DNA of 64,000 nt from Phyto melanocephala (GCA_941918925.1 OW799233.1:139130223-139194222); one strand, 5' to 3'. Shown: positions 50,802-63,843, numbered from the stretch's first letter. Translations and numbers: made by a program. Notes: generated by a model not told the origin, from the sequence alone.

Positions 50802-51384
50802 CACGCAAAGAAAAAATATGGTTGTGGTAACCATAATCGAAAAGCAACATACTATGATTGAATTGTATGGTTACCAGTTATCATTATTATGTTTATTTGA
50901 AGTACCATTGAATAATCATATATATGAACACAATTGAAATCGACAATCTTTGCTTTTTTGCGGCAAATTACTGTCTTTTGCTGTAACATACACATATTGC
51001 TTTTACTCACCAATTAAATTGCAATTTTTGTACCAATATTTTTTTACATTTTCTCATTATTTTTTACATTATTTTGTAATCATACTGTTGTCTCACTTAT
51101 TATTTAATGATTATTTTTAATTTTTAATGAATTTGAATATAATGTTATTGTTGTCAAATTAATTTTTTTAAATCGTACTATTTTTAAATGATAACCATTT
51201 TTAAATTTTTACGAAAAGTCAACATTAAATGCTACAATTCAAACAAATGCTTGATTATCGTGACAAAATATATGATGAAATGAAACAAAAATAACTATTA
51301 CTTGTTTTCGACAATCAAATATTGTTTAAGCGAACATTATATGACCGTCGTGATCATGTTGTAACCATGGTTTTTCTTTGCGTA
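50802..51384. mobile_element. Uninterrupted MITE copy (583 bp)
   Basis: Left end CACGCAAAGAAAAAATATGG, right end inverse of TACGCAAAGAAAAACCATGG, with TA on both outer sides (50800-50801, 51385-51386). Related along its whole length to the split copy at 42493-44918. It supplies the empty site for the mini-me insertion at about 50978-50981 (GTCTTTTGCTGTAACAT). Confidence 0.8.
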
Positions 51385-54300
51385 TAGATATTTATGTAAA
51401 TCTCTATTGGCAAGCAAAAGTGGTAAGTACTTGCCTCCAGTGACATGTTGTGTTAAAATAATTGTTTTATATGCCAAATTGTATAGAACTGTTTTTTTTA
51501 AACATTAAACTAATTTTTTTGCCTGAAAATTTTTACTGGAAACATTATCTAAAATTGTAAAATCTATATTTGTGCTTTAACCTACTTTATGTTTTTTGTT
51601 AATTTTATTATTCAGCGCAGAATTTTAATATCAAACAAATTTTCCTGACACTGTCATAGTAACACCGCACATTGACTCATTAATTCTCAATAACATTAAC
51701 ATGCATACACATACCTAAGTTACAAACCTACACGCATACACAAGTACATATAATTATAGATTTACTTAAAAATACTCTTCATCTAGTATTCGGTCATCTG
51801 GCGCCTGCTGACATCGTTGGGCTATTAATATGTATGTAAATTACATTATTTCATTATATCAATCATAAAGTTTTTCTGTTTCGCACACTGTTTTTATAAA
51901 CATGATATCAAAGGATTAACAGTAAACGTTTATTTCTCTTTCATTAAAAATTTGTATTTACAAAATAGTTTACTTGTATCAAGTATCCAAGCCAATATCG
52001 ACAATTAAATACTATTATTAATTTTTTTATCTATAATAGGAACTTACACCACTTTGCGTACCATATGGCATTTTTGTCTTGGAATGGCGTTAACTTTGTA
52101 TATAAATTGTAGCATACTTATTCTAATATTTAAATATTAATCATACGCTCAAGTGAACTTTCACATCTTACATTCAAATTTCATGCCAACTGCTGACAAA
52201 CTTTATATAAAATAATTCGTACGAGATACCTATGGAATAATGATGGCTAAGCAGTACTCTGTTACGAGGGTAAAAAACATGTGAAATGCTTCTGTCAACA
52301 TTCAAACAGTATTTATTTCGTACGAAATTTAAAGCAAGAGGGATACATTTTTCCTTGTTTGCTGGATTTAAAAATTATTTTTGTTCGTCTAATTCTTTGT
52401 ATTAAATTATTTATGTTGCTCAACATGTATCACAAATTAAAACAAAAACTAGGCTTAATAAATGAAAAAAATCGATTATATTAAATTAAAGGAATAAAAC
52501 AATTAATCTGAAAACAGAATTTTTAAATGCCGCTACAAATTTATATTATTCTACAAAAAAAAAAAAACCATAAGAATGACCTGCATATGAAACGTGCTAG
52601 CAACAAGCGTTTCATTCTATGGATATAGTGGCACTTTGACAATTCATTTAAAGCTATCACCCCTCCAAATGTTACAATTTTTTACTGATATATTTATTGA
52701 CTCAAAAGTGATTGAAAAAAAACTGACTTATATTATCGAATTAAACAGCTATTTTCAACACTAAATTTTAATTATTTGCAAATATTAATCACGAGTGAGT
52801 TTATTCACGACCAATTGCAAAACAAAACTAAACTCGAAACTACCACATATTATCAAATCAGTTATAACAGCTAACAGTAATGGTGACTTAGAGTGATCCG
52901 CCTCTTAAAAAAATCCTCTTTAATACAATTAATGTTATTACATAAACAAAACATTAAAAAATAATCTTTAACACTTTTCGTGTTGAAACACGTTAATAAA
53001 CTTAAAAATTTCTTAAGCTGTCAATAAACTTTAGAAAAAAAAGCACAAAATCTGTGAAATCTCGTAAATAATTCAAGCAAAAACAACATTAAAATCCAAA
53101 AAAAAAAGAAAAAAGAAACAACATAAATATGAACTTGAACAATGATAAAGTCATCGAAGAAAATGACGACAGAAAAGTGATTAAAAACAATGACTACTAC
53201 ACTAAAATGAACATTAAGAAACAACTTTAAAAATCCTGTTTAAAACTACGAAAAGATTAAAATGAACTATTGCACCAAGGCGACAACAACAACTACAGCT
53301 CAAGAACGAAAAGCAATAGAAGAACTCTTGTTACATTAATAAAGAAAAAGAACAAGAGTTGAAAAAAAAACTTAGGAAACAATAAAAAATTTATATAAAA
53401 ATATACGTATTTTATGAGAGATAACGACGATAGCAATAAGAAACGGGTTAGAAAAAAAAATAAGTATAAAAAGATAAACAATAGCTATAACAGTTCTCCG
53501 ACAAAGGCGAAATGATGAACAAAAAAATCGAAAGCATAAAGGAAACGGAAGGAAGATGAACAAAAAAAATATACAGCAAATTCTTCCGTTTTCATTTAAA
53601 AACTTATTAGTTTTTGCTCGTTAACGGTACTTAAAAAGAGTAAAATAAATAATAAAGAAAACAACAACTAGGAATACTATGGGAAGACCCAAAACTTAAA
53701 ATGCATCAAAAAAGGGTGGCAAAAGGTTACCATAAGATTAGTAACCATAACAAACGAGCAATAAAACAAAGTGTTACAACAACTCAAGGAGGACTGATGC
53801 AGACCCTCCTGTGTTGTGGAACCAAAATGAAGTGTAAACGGGAAGGTGTCACTAAAACCACCATTGGGTGACTGTGGATGACTCAAATACTAAACATGGC
53901 TTCATAATGAATTGGAATAGAATACAAGTGTGTTTGCAGTTATGTACGAGTGCATGTGATTGTGTGAAATTGTGACTAGTTGTGCATTGGCGTAGCAATA
54001 ACTTTATAAACCAACAAAAATTAACACCAGAAAAAAATCAGAAAAAAACCATACAGCAGAAAAACAACAACAAAAAACACTAACAAAAATGAACAACCCA
54101 ACATAGACCAACTTAAGAACATTAAAATAGCAAAATAATCCGGAACAAGAAAAAAAAATACAAAATGCATACTCGTAGTGTATACTGTATTCCAAGAATT
54201 ATTTTATAATATTAAAAACGTAAACTAAAATAACTATAGAGTAAGTAAACCCTGGATGAGCAAATTACAAAGCTTCATACAAAAAAGCAAAAATTAAGGA

Positions 54301-54639
54301 GATGAAAAATATAAAATGAACAGATACACATAAAATTCTCACTATTAGGATGATCCTCAACTTAATAGAGACCAAGTTCTTTATTTCCAAAAATGCGATT
54401 TATTGCGCTTATGTTTTACTTTTATTCGAAACTCCGTTCTTTAAGGCTAATTATTTTCACATTTTTATAATTCTAACGAATGCCTAAAATTTTGCTTCGC
54501 AAACCACTTTAACAAAGTTTAAGGTGTGTAAATATAAACAGTTTTTTTAAGAAATTGAAAGCAGAACTTAAATTCAATTTGCATTGAAGCGGAAGTCGAT
54601 TGATCATTGTGCGTCATTGTGTATCTTGGAATACATTTT
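51385..54639. other. AT-rich stretch with A-rich patches, no recognised gene
   Basis: From 53000 to 54200 the + strand is A-rich with ACAACAACAACTAC-type triplets. The poly-phenylalanine frames on the minus strand there are artefacts. A somewhat less AT-rich block at 53690-53900 (GGAGGACTGATGCAGACCCT) has no recognisable coding content and could be an untranslated exon; this is only a possibility. Confidence 0.4.
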
Positions 54640-55620
54640 TTAAAGCCTTTGCGATATCGACAAACTGTGAGTCTAGTTTTACAATTCTAAAAATATTCGG
54701 GAGTAGATCGGTATTGAAAACGGCTGCCCTTGTTTTATAGAAAAATTTATAGGCACGTTTTTGACTATTTATAGATGTAATATTTCTGGTTTAAATAGCG
54801 ATTAGTCGCTAATCAGCACATAATAGGCTCAACTGTCTAAGTAAATACATATTTTTTGCAAATATATCAAACTTTTTAAGTTCTTAAATAATTTCTCAAG
54901 ACGTTAAAGATACCAAATTAAATGCCGTGGTCTTAAAATTATTTCTAAAAAAAATCGGTTTGAAACTAACTGAGATATATATACTAAAATACGACTGATT
55001 CGGTGGTTTTCATTAAATTTTCAAACGGAAACCAATTTTTCTAATTTCTTTTTAACAGAGAATCCCAAATATATCAAATAAAAGAGCTGGGCTAACTAAA
55101 GAAAAACTTAAATTTCATGATGGCCGCAACTATAAAACAGTGATCAATAAATTTATATATGAGTCATATTGGGTATTTCAAAATGTACCTCTTTGATCCT
55201 TGATCCTATCAATATTGGTATCAAATAAAAGACACTGACCAGTAAGGTGCAATTTATTATGAAGATATAGAAACCTAAAATCAGGTCCTAATTAAATGGC
55301 ATATATACGAGTCAAATAAAGTATTGTAGTTACGACTTTGTCCCCTTTAACCTCCACAATATTGAAATCTAATGAAAGGTATTGACACTAAAATACAGTG
55401 AACTATTAAAAGAGTGTAAAATCTAAAATGATGTTTTAAATTAAAATAACAAAATTAAAAAAAGTATGTTAAAATATAAAATCAAAGATGGCAACAGAAG
55501 TTTAAGAAAATTGCGTATAACATGATATCTGAAATCTTAGATAAGCTACGACCTTGTCTTTGAAGCTATGTACATGATGGCGAAGGATTTGATCAGATTT
55601 TGCTCGAATAAGGTACTTTT
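54640..55620 (+). mobile_element. Very old mini-me-like sequence
   Basis: Shares order and wording with the old copy at 9600-10635: AACTAACTGAGATATA (54967, compare 10045), AAATTTTCAA(A/C)CGGAAACC then TTTTTTAACAGAGAA (55015-55060, compare 10090-10143), and ATGAAAGGTATTGAC (55369, compare 10377). Termini are eroded, so limits are approximate. Confidence 0.45.
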
Positions 55621-56791
55621 GCCTATTTCTACCTTGTGTTATATATTTCATAATGTAATGATGAAACTGCAAAAACAAATCACATTTAAAAGGATAAAGT
55701 CAGCAAAGTATAAAATAAATACTTAAGAGCAGTACAATAATAAGACAAATGTCATACAAATACTGTGTGTGTATTACCTCCCCATTATAAAATTCATATT
55801 TCCAAAAATTTGTGTTTTGCCTTATGATCAAAACTTTGAAAAATAAAATAAAATTGAAATAAAACAAAATTGAAATAAAACAAGGTTAAAGTTAAATAAA
55901 AGGAATCAAAACAAAGATGAAATAAAACATCAAATCTGAAATTGAAATCTAAAACCATATTTAAATGTTTTGATAGTAGAATAAGGTCTATAAGATACTG
56001 TACTGAAAAAATCACTTATAAAACTGCTCTAAATATAACCCTTGCTGAATAATATTTTTGAAATATTTTGTATGCATTCTGTTGTACTGATTGTTCCTGC
56101 TATGATTTACCGTTTCTTAATTTCACTGTGGCCTTTTGTTTAGATATTCTACATTGTTTGAAAACATAAACACTGACAAAGGGGCAAATAAAAACTCTTT
56201 AATTGATGATTCATGTATTCTGTTTTTTATATTATCACTAAAATATAGTGAATGGATGGTATGTACTAAAATACATAACATTATGTACATTTCGCTCAGC
56301 TGTTTAGTCAATACCGATTTGTAAATTCGTTATAAAATTTACATTTGGTTTATCCGTAGAAAACGCAGGCATTCCTTACCACTGATGTTTAAATAAGGTA
56401 TAATTATAAATTGATTTATATTGCAATTTTACACAGATTTATATTGCAGTTAGTTTAAATTTAGAATTTTGATAATATTCAGCAGACAGAAGAGGGCGAC
56501 CACATTAGAGAGAGAGAGAGAGCTTCTAGGATACATTGTTCCTTACAGGACTATAATAAGCGTTCTTATGATAGACCTAGGAGTTATTCGGTAGATGACT
56601 GTGATGATTAGGATTCTTGACTCTAATGTGGGCGTGTCCAGCGAATTGGTTCCAAGATTTAAGGGGTGATTTAGGGTATAAAAGGTGCTTAGAATCGATA
56701 GGTATTTGTTGGCGGATGCCAGAGGCTCTCAACATTCCAGAAATCCTAACAAGGGCGTATGGGCTGTGGGTAATATTCGACCATGGTTTAA
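55621..56791. other. AT-rich spacer with a (GA)n patch and a GC-richer block
   Basis: (GA)n at 56509-56521. From 56590 to 56787 the sequence is less AT-rich and has overlapping frames of about 62-69 codons (for example SQHSRNPNKGVWAVGNIRPW). The piggyBac derivative interrupts this block, which resumes at 57604 with AAGGGTGGGAAATAT. I do not recognise it. Confidence 0.4.
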
Positions 56792-57599
56792 CCCTGCATG
56801 CTTAATGTTAGTCGTTTCGACTAACATTGTTACTTTTTCTCTTCATAACTTTTTTTTCTCTTTTTTGATCATCCTCATTTTTAGTGTTGAATGAGTCTAT
56901 TTAGTTACAAAGCTACTGCCGATTAGTACTGATGTGTTGTGTGACTCATTTAAATGGTATGTATTGGTTTGCAAAAACTACTTAGTCGTAACGACTAACA
57001 TTGGTTTTATTGCAATTTTTTTTTAGTAAACAAAATGACGGCAAAGAAAATAACCAATGATGAAATTGAAAAAATATTGGCGATGTGCGATGATGATTTG
57101 GATGATATTAGTAATTCCGAAAGTGAATGTGCGCCAAGTTTATCGGAGGAAATAATGCATTCATGTTTTTCGGAAGATATGCAAAAAAAATATATGTGGC
57201 GAGCACAAAGTTGAACTTTGCGCCTCTTGTGGAAATAATTAAAGTACAAATTTTTTTTTAGTTTAAGTATTTAAGACAAAGCCTTAGCTTTATAATAGCA
57301 AGAAGCCTTTTTTAAGTTTTTGAATTTTTTTTAATAAATTTTATATTTTCGATTTTTATATGTGATGTACCTTAGACTGATGAAGAACAGTAATTTATTT
57401 CATTATAAATAAAATAAAAAACAAAACAAATGAAAATGTTTTTTGCTTTTATATACCATAAGGTATTGTATTTTAGTTTGTCAGTTACTTTTATGGATTA
57501 GGAGCACTACCCGTTCCACAGAGTTCATATTTCGGGCATGTTAGTCGAATCGACTAACATTAGTCATAACGAATAAAAAATAACATTAAGCATGCAGGG
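56792..57599 (+). mobile_element. Small piggyBac derivative with perfect 19-bp inverted ends
   Basis: TTAA flanks both sides (56788-56791, 57600-57603). The ends are CCCTGCATGCTTAATGTTA and its exact inverse. A palindrome of the form TTAGTCG-NNN-CGACTAA occurs three times: 16 bp inside the left end (56808-56824), just before the coding part (56982-56998) and 42 bp inside the right end (57541-57557). Intact ends and TTAA suggest recent mobilisation by a transposase encoded elsewhere. Confidence 0.93.
57035..57242 (+). pseudogene. Fused N- and C-terminal tips of a piggyBac transposase
   Basis: An ATG at 57035 opens a 59-codon frame with acidic character (MTAKKITNDEIEKILAMC, then DDDLDDISNSESE) typical of piggyBac N-termini, ending at TGA 57212-57214. 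One frame over, 57180-57242 reads CKKNICGEHKVELCASCGNN and a stop, the end of the C-terminal cysteine-rich DNA-binding domain (C-x2-CG-H---LC--C). About 500 codons including the catalytic core are deleted, with the junction near 57160-57180 and out of frame. Confidence 0.8.
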
Positions 57600-57603
57600 T
57601 TAA

Positions 57604-60589
57604 GGGTGGGAAATATATTTACTTCGCACTAGTTTAAGTGATCTCTTTTGTTATAATGGCCGATCATTTTCCAGTTTATGGTAGACTGTCCTATTCAGAT
57701 TTCTTTCCTGTATCTAGCGACCACATATGTATATATAAGCGTTGTATTCTATTGCACATATGTAAGTTATACTTTGTTTTGTAAAGATACACATGCATTG
57801 TCGTTATTTTACCACTTCGTGTTTTTAATCGTTTAGAAATATATGAACACTCACGTATTGTTATATATTGCATCATCTATATTAATATGATCTTGTTATA
57901 AGTAATTTTATTGAATTACAGAGAGTAAGTCTTCTTTCGAAGATCAAAAAAGCAAGGCGTGTTTTTTTCTATTGCAGTTGCAATGAAATATATTTTAAGA
58001 TAAATTAATTCATTTTAATGATTTCGTCTATTTATTCAAATATTTTGCTAATATAAAGACAGCTTATGATATTGTCTATCCTTAGATTATATTAATTTTT
58101 TCTTCCAATTTGAGACCAATATAATCCAGATCTTATTACAAATATTATCGACAATTAGTGGAATTGATAAATATTCAAACCTGTTATATTTTACCTACAT
58201 AAAAATAGGATTCTCCTAATATATATGCTTGTATGTATGTGCATGAACATAATCTGCTGTAGTTTATGGTTGCAATATCCAACAACAACAATACACTTTA
58301 CACAACACTTACAACAATGAATATCTTCAACAGAGTAGAAGAGTATTGAAAGTCAGCCAGTAACATCAACACATTCAAACACATTGACTATAGTATTTAT
58401 GTACAGTAAGTACATGTGTATATAGGTAAGCTGTCTAATAATGAATTTAGAATGACATAAGATTGAGTTCTCATTCACAGGTTTCTGATTTGTAGTCATA
58501 TCATAATGCATATATATTAAAGTAATACTTGCTATGTGTTTTAGTTTCTATTGGTCAAACTGACCTGTAAAATATTATTTTGTTATAATTCAAAACAATA
58601 AAAAGATATATACACCACTAGGACAGAGCCAATTTTTTTTTCAATGAACTTAAATCAATATACATGAAGGCTATATGTATGTTAATTTTAAATTTGTTTG
58701 TTTGTTAAAAAGAATATTTTATGAAAAGGAGGTACTGTTATGTTTAAAACTAATTAAAATAACAAAACTTTTCAACTCAACTAAATTGTTTTTTTTAGTA
58801 TTTATATTCTTGTATTGCAGAAAACTGTTCCACATTATGCACCTGGTGGGTTACACATTACTATACAAATTTTTAAAGTGGCGATTTGCGACAAGCCCAT
58901 TGCACAAAACATACACAATACAATAGTTACTCTAATGTAAGGTCAAATATTTTGCTTAATAATGGTCATATGATTCAAGCTACATCTGTCGAAGTTCCAT
59001 TTATAAAACAACTTAATAATAAAATTGATGGGTAACATCAAAATTATCCATAATGATCATTTCGTATTGGGTTCATAATATTTTAAATAAAAATCTATAC
59101 GTTTTTGATATTCTTGGTTCAAATGATTAAGCAAATAATATCATTTGAAACATACGGTATGAAAGTTAAGAGCTGTTTAATAATTTTTGCTCATTATTTT
59201 AAACTTACGATATGCTGTATGTATTGTTTCAACTATTGTTATTCAGATTATGAGACTCTTTTTGACATATTGAAATGCAACAAATGTTGTTTATTTGTAC
59301 CAGCCACGCGTGTTCAACTATTTATAATAGCCCTGCCATAATAGTGGTGATCTACGATGTAACTGTTAGTAACGCTAGTTTGTTTTCGAAACATAATTAT
59401 AAATTGGCGATGCTGTATTGCGTATTGGTTATACTAGTAAGTATGTAGCAATTAAACAAATTAACATATCTGCCGAGCAATCTGTGGCACTGTATACCGT
59501 TAAAAATTCTGCTCTACATCGCATAACATATCACGGTCATACAACCATCCAAAGAAAATCTTAAATGCAAATAGGTCCGACTATATCTGCAACAATATTT
59601 TATTAGACAATACGCAACTTCACATATTAAAGAAATAAAATTCCCTTCGAACAAAAATATTTGAGTCCCTAAAAGTGTTAAATTACATAAGTTCTTTATA
59701 ACTTAATCTAAAACACATTTTACTATGTAATACACATTGCCTGCACGGTAAAAAAAATTATATGGTTGTCATTAAAATTAAATAATCTAATTAACAAACC
59801 ACCCACTATATAATAGTTTGCCGAATTTGTACGAGAGCATCTCTTGTGTTTGTATAAACGGCTGCACTATGGTGTTGCTGATGTGCAGCAAACTGAAAAT
59901 GATTGATTCAACTTTAAAATTGTATGAGCTTTAGTTTAGTACCATTAAATAATGTGTATATTAGTTGTTGTAGTAAATTTTTCTTTTTTTTTTTGTATTG
60001 TTGTGCTATTGTGGTTGTTTTTATGAAGACACAACACACACACTAAAAAATAAATAAAACAACAAGAACAAATGTGAGGCAAAGGCGGTGTGCCATATTA
60101 TTAAGTATTAAATACAACAAACCAATTGTTTTTAATTTTCCAAGATTTTTTTTTTTGCTTTACTTTTTTTTACTAGTTGTGCTTGTTTTATGAAAAACTT
60201 CCAAAAATAAGAAGCAGAATAAGGTAATGAAAAACGATAGTAAAGTGTATGAGTGTACATTAGTTTTTGTTTTGTTTTTTTTTAATTTCATGTAAATGTT
60301 TGAACAATTTATTGTATTAGAGATTTCACTTGTGTGTATAAGTGTTTATGAGATTTCAAAACATCTATGAAATCTATGAAAAATAGAGTTTGCAGAAAAC
60401 AGTTAAAATCTTGATTTTTATTTAAAATCAAGTGCAACAAATTTAATTTTACAAAGAACTATTTAAGTTAAGACAGTTTCAAATAAGAAAAGGGAAAATT
60501 TCACAAAACAAAGGTTGCATATTAAATAATACAAATTTGTAAATACAAATTTGTAAAAAAATCTATGAATGATGCTGGTAAAGTTAAAA
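57604..60589. other. AT-rich stretch without a recognised gene
   Basis: Frames at 58675-58926 and 59105-59341 have no recognised motif. At 59752-59785 GCACGGTAAAAAAAATTATA then TGGTTGT recalls the left end of the MITE at 50802, but no right end was found. Confidence 0.4.
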
Positions 60590-61032
60590 ACATAAAATGG
60601 GTTAGCCGAATCTTGGGAAATCAAAGCAGATTCTGAGAATGAGTAGACCAACACTTAGGAGACTAACCAGTGCTATTACAGGTATTACGGAGTTGATAAC
60701 CCATCTAGCTCGCATAAGATTTTCTGAGGAGACGACATGTAGAGCATGCGAGGAAGAGGATGAGACTAGACTAGAGATTAGACGCGAACATTTTAGAGTG
60801 GATATTATGCCGAACTTGGAATACCTGGGAACTAGAACTGGAAAGCCATATGGAATAACATTGAGGGGACTGGATTCTCCGACAAGTCCGTTACGTATGG
60901 GAAATTATGTTTATGGCCTTTGTTTGGGAATTCCGTTTTCAATATGGAGCGCGCAATATGTCAATTGAGCATAAGTGTATACCGATCATGGGTTTGGGCT
61001 TTTAGTACCCCTCCTTTTCAACCTAACCTAAC
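60590..61032 (+). mobile_element. Non-LTR retrotransposon 3' end
   Basis: A frame from 60639 reads RPTLRRLTSAITGITELITH, LARIRFSEETTCRACEEEDE, matching the start of the C-terminal Cys/His cluster seen at 31610-31757. The HLLC half is replaced after 60770 by unrelated sequence, so an internal deletion or rearrangement is likely. The 3' tail (CAATTGAGCATAAGTGTATA ... CCCCTCCTTTTCAACCTAAC, 60962-61030) ends in a TAACCTAACC repeat and is shared with the SINE at 44921-45131. Confidence 0.7.
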
Positions 61033-61640
61033 CTTTGTTATAACTTGTAATTCGTACTGCTTCTTATCCTTCATGTTTGCAATAAATATTACTTAAGAAA
61101 TTGTATATTTTACATACCAGTGGTACTGCAACAAGTTTTTAAACTTTAATAGATTTTTTTACAAGAGCATCACCAAATTTTTTACTTAAAGAAATCTATC
61201 ACGCATACCGGAAGAAATAAAACTAAATCGTTTTTAATAACAAAAAAATAAAAATAAATTATTAAACTACTACGAACATAATGGTACTGTTGTCCAAGCA
61301 GCAGGACTAAATGACACATTTTAAGCAGATGCGGAAATATGAGGTAAATATTAAATGCGTATAAGAATGTATAAAAAAATTACTAGGGGGACATTAATGT
61401 CACATCATGATGTAATAGGTTACGCATTATGTGTTTTAAAAAATAAAAAAAAAAGTTTTTATAATTCTGAAAATTTCAAACTTTAAGTGTTTCAAGCTTA
61501 AGAGAAAGACCTTTTACAAAAAGTCAACTACTATTTTTGTCATATCACTTTATTTAATTGCCTATATTTTAGGACGATATATTTTCTTCGATTACTTATT
61601 TTCTTTTACCTAATAAACGACAAATCACGTTTTAGACAGA
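61033..61640. other. AT-rich spacer
   Basis: No gene or bounded element recognised. Confidence 0.45.
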
Positions 61641-62253
61641 TCTATATATATAAAAGTGAAACTCTGTGTGTGTGTGTGTGTTAGCTATAGACTCCGAAAC
61701 TGTAAAACCGATCGCACTCAAACTTTTGCAAGTTGTTTTACACATACCAGGGAGTGTTTATGGGTGGAAAAAAGTGGGCGGAGCTACGCCCATAAAAATT
61801 AGTTATCAGTTTTAGCTACTTGCACCGATTTTTCGGACTTTGCACACATATCGAGCTGTCATGACTAAATAATTTTATGATAAGAAAAGTGGGCGGGGCC
61901 ACGCCCCAAAAAAAGTTTTAATTTTGAGGTACTTGCACTGGATTTTTCTGAAACTTTGCACACATATTGAGCTGTCATGACTTAATAATCTCGTGATTAC
62001 AAAAGTGGGCAGTGCCACGCCCATAAAAAATAGGTATCATTTTAAGGTACTTGCAGTGGACCGATTATTCTGAAACTTTGCACACATATTGAGCTATTAC
62101 GACTTTACAATTTCGTGATAGGAAAAGTGGGCAGGGCCACGCCCATAAGAAATAAGTTATAATTTTTAGCTTTTTGCACTTGATATTCAATTTAAATTTA
62201 GAATGCATTTTTATTCATTAAGGGGCGTAGCAACGCGCGCCGGGCTTTTCTAG
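61641..62253 (+). mobile_element. Non-autonomous Helitron, best-preserved copy
   Basis: A precedes TCTATATATATAAAAGTGAA. A (TG)n tract follows, then CCAGGGAGTGTTTATGGGTG and about three and a half tandem units of roughly 120 bp (61770-62190), each with AAAAGTGGGC(G/A)GGGCCACGCCC. The 3' end is AGGGGCGTAGCAACGCGCGC, CGGGCTTTTCTAG with T after it. Insertion between A and T and no target duplication are as expected. Between the repeats and the 3' end a remnant (TTTAGAATGCATTTTTATTC) aligns with the end of the helicase region in the 32445 copy. Confidence 0.9.
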
Positions 62254-62343
62254 TTATAAATAAAAAATAAACAAATAATACGTATTTCACTTGTCACGTA
62301 ATTGACCTTATATAATGGAAGTATTATTTAATAAAAAGAAAGG

Positions 62344-62541
62344 TTAAAAATTACTTTCTTTTACCAAAATGGCTTTTCTACTTTCGCTATCTTGCAGCAT
62401 TTTTGTTTGTAAAAAATAACCGAAAGTGTATAAATTAGGTTTATCGAGGTTACCTTTTTTTAAATCATTAGTCCTAGATAATATTTCTTCTAAAAATTGT
62501 AAATTCTTAGTTGCTAGAACCTCCATACCAAATGCCCACAA
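62344..62541 (-). other. Unrecognised 65-codon open frame
   Basis: Starts MWAFGMEVLATKNLQFLEEI and ends with SESRKAILVKESNF. It contains YTFGYFLQTKMLQ, which loosely recalls the FG-x-x-V-x-x-x-L opening of BESS motifs found with MADF domains. The resemblance is too weak to name it. Composition is more balanced than nearby frames. It could be a transposon or gene relic. Confidence 0.25.
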
Positions 62542-63082
62542 AACTTATTCGTTGCATACTATTTCGATAATTGTCTGACTTTTTTCTATTACATTTTTTT
62601 AGTTATACAAAGAACTCTACTGAAACGTGGGGATCTATGAAATGAATTCGAAATAAAATGAATAATCAAATTAAAATTTGTGAAATTTCATTTTAATTTC
62701 TTGCATTCAGAAATTGGATGTTTAAGAGATAAATAAAAATAAAGATTAAAAAAACAGTAATGAACCAAAAAAGAAACATCACTCAAATGATGAACTTTTA
62801 CAACCTCTTATCAATACTAGTTATTGCAGACCAATCGAATACTTTTGGGCTACAAAAAGGACATTTGGTCACTTGAATTATGGAAGTTGTTTCATCATCT
62901 AAATTTATTTTTTTTTTGTGTTTTAAAGTTTAACTTCTTACAAGTTATTAAGTACCCACTGAATAATCCTATTGAACATGTCTGAAACCTGAATATGACG
63001 AACAACTAATTAGCGTAGAATCAGAAATAACTTTAACAAACCCGAATGAATCTATGAATCCACAACAGAATATATTTTCGAG

Positions 63083-63325
63083 ATGAAATCAGTCAACGAT
63101 AGGCAACAATTAATTTTAATGGAAATGATAAATGTTTGTGGTCAAATAATCGTTCATCCAGATCAAATACCCGAAAAATTAAGCAGCACGTTTACTGCTC
63201 CTAATAGAGAACGTTACGATTCTGTATATTCACTAACTAAATATTATACAAGAAAGGACAAAAGCAACCATGGGGCTTACAAATTTAATAAATTGTTCGT
63301 TTATATATTTATCTTATTTTTTTAG
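63083..63325 (+). other. Unrecognised 80-codon open frame
   Basis: Starts MKSVNDRQQLILMEMINVCG, with IIVHPDQIPEKLSSTF and APNRERYDSVYSLTKYYTRK following. The last dozen residues are low complexity. No family recognised, and no promoter or splice context is evident. Just downstream (63520-63620) a broken frame with LPQTGRER is weakly reminiscent of a mariner linker. Confidence 0.25.
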
Positions 63326-63843
63326 ATTATATAAATAACACCTGGAAAAGTTATAATGGATAGATTCACAACTTAACAGGGAACCAGAATAACAGAATTT
63401 CATTATATAAATAAGCAATCAATTATTTTAACTCAAATAGCATATTGCCAATATTTAAAATCAGATATTCTGAATCAGCGTCTGAAGCTGTGATTTGTTG
63501 CTTGGTTCATCATCAACAGATTTGCCTCAAACCGGTAGAGAACGTTAAAATCGTACTGCGGAAGTCATTTAAAGTATAGAGCAATATAATAAGGAAAAAC
63601 ACATCTCCCAAAATTCGTTCTGCTCAGTTTAGAAAAGCTCGTACTTCACTATTGTGCATTTTCCAATATAAGTGGAAACTGGTACAGGAGACTAGGTTTT
63701 CTTGGGGTTAGTGTTACCAATTGGCATTTTGAATTCTTTGCCTAGTGGGGTATTAGGATTCATTAAAAGCCTTGGCCTATTGGTAAGCTACTAGCTGCAC
63801 AAAATTCCTTTTTATCGTAGCGGTATTAATGGCCCAATCACTA

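Noticed and set aside
53021..53563. Phenylalanine-rich minus-strand frames
   Set aside because: They are shadows of A-rich, low-complexity + strand sequence with no domain.
59745..59800. A third copy of the CACNCAAA-ended MITE
   Set aside because: Only a left-end-like stretch is visible, with no matching right end or body.
63460..63720. Possible further mariner linker (LPQTGRER and nearby words)
   Set aside because: Only a few residues match, in broken frames. Not enough to separate from chance.
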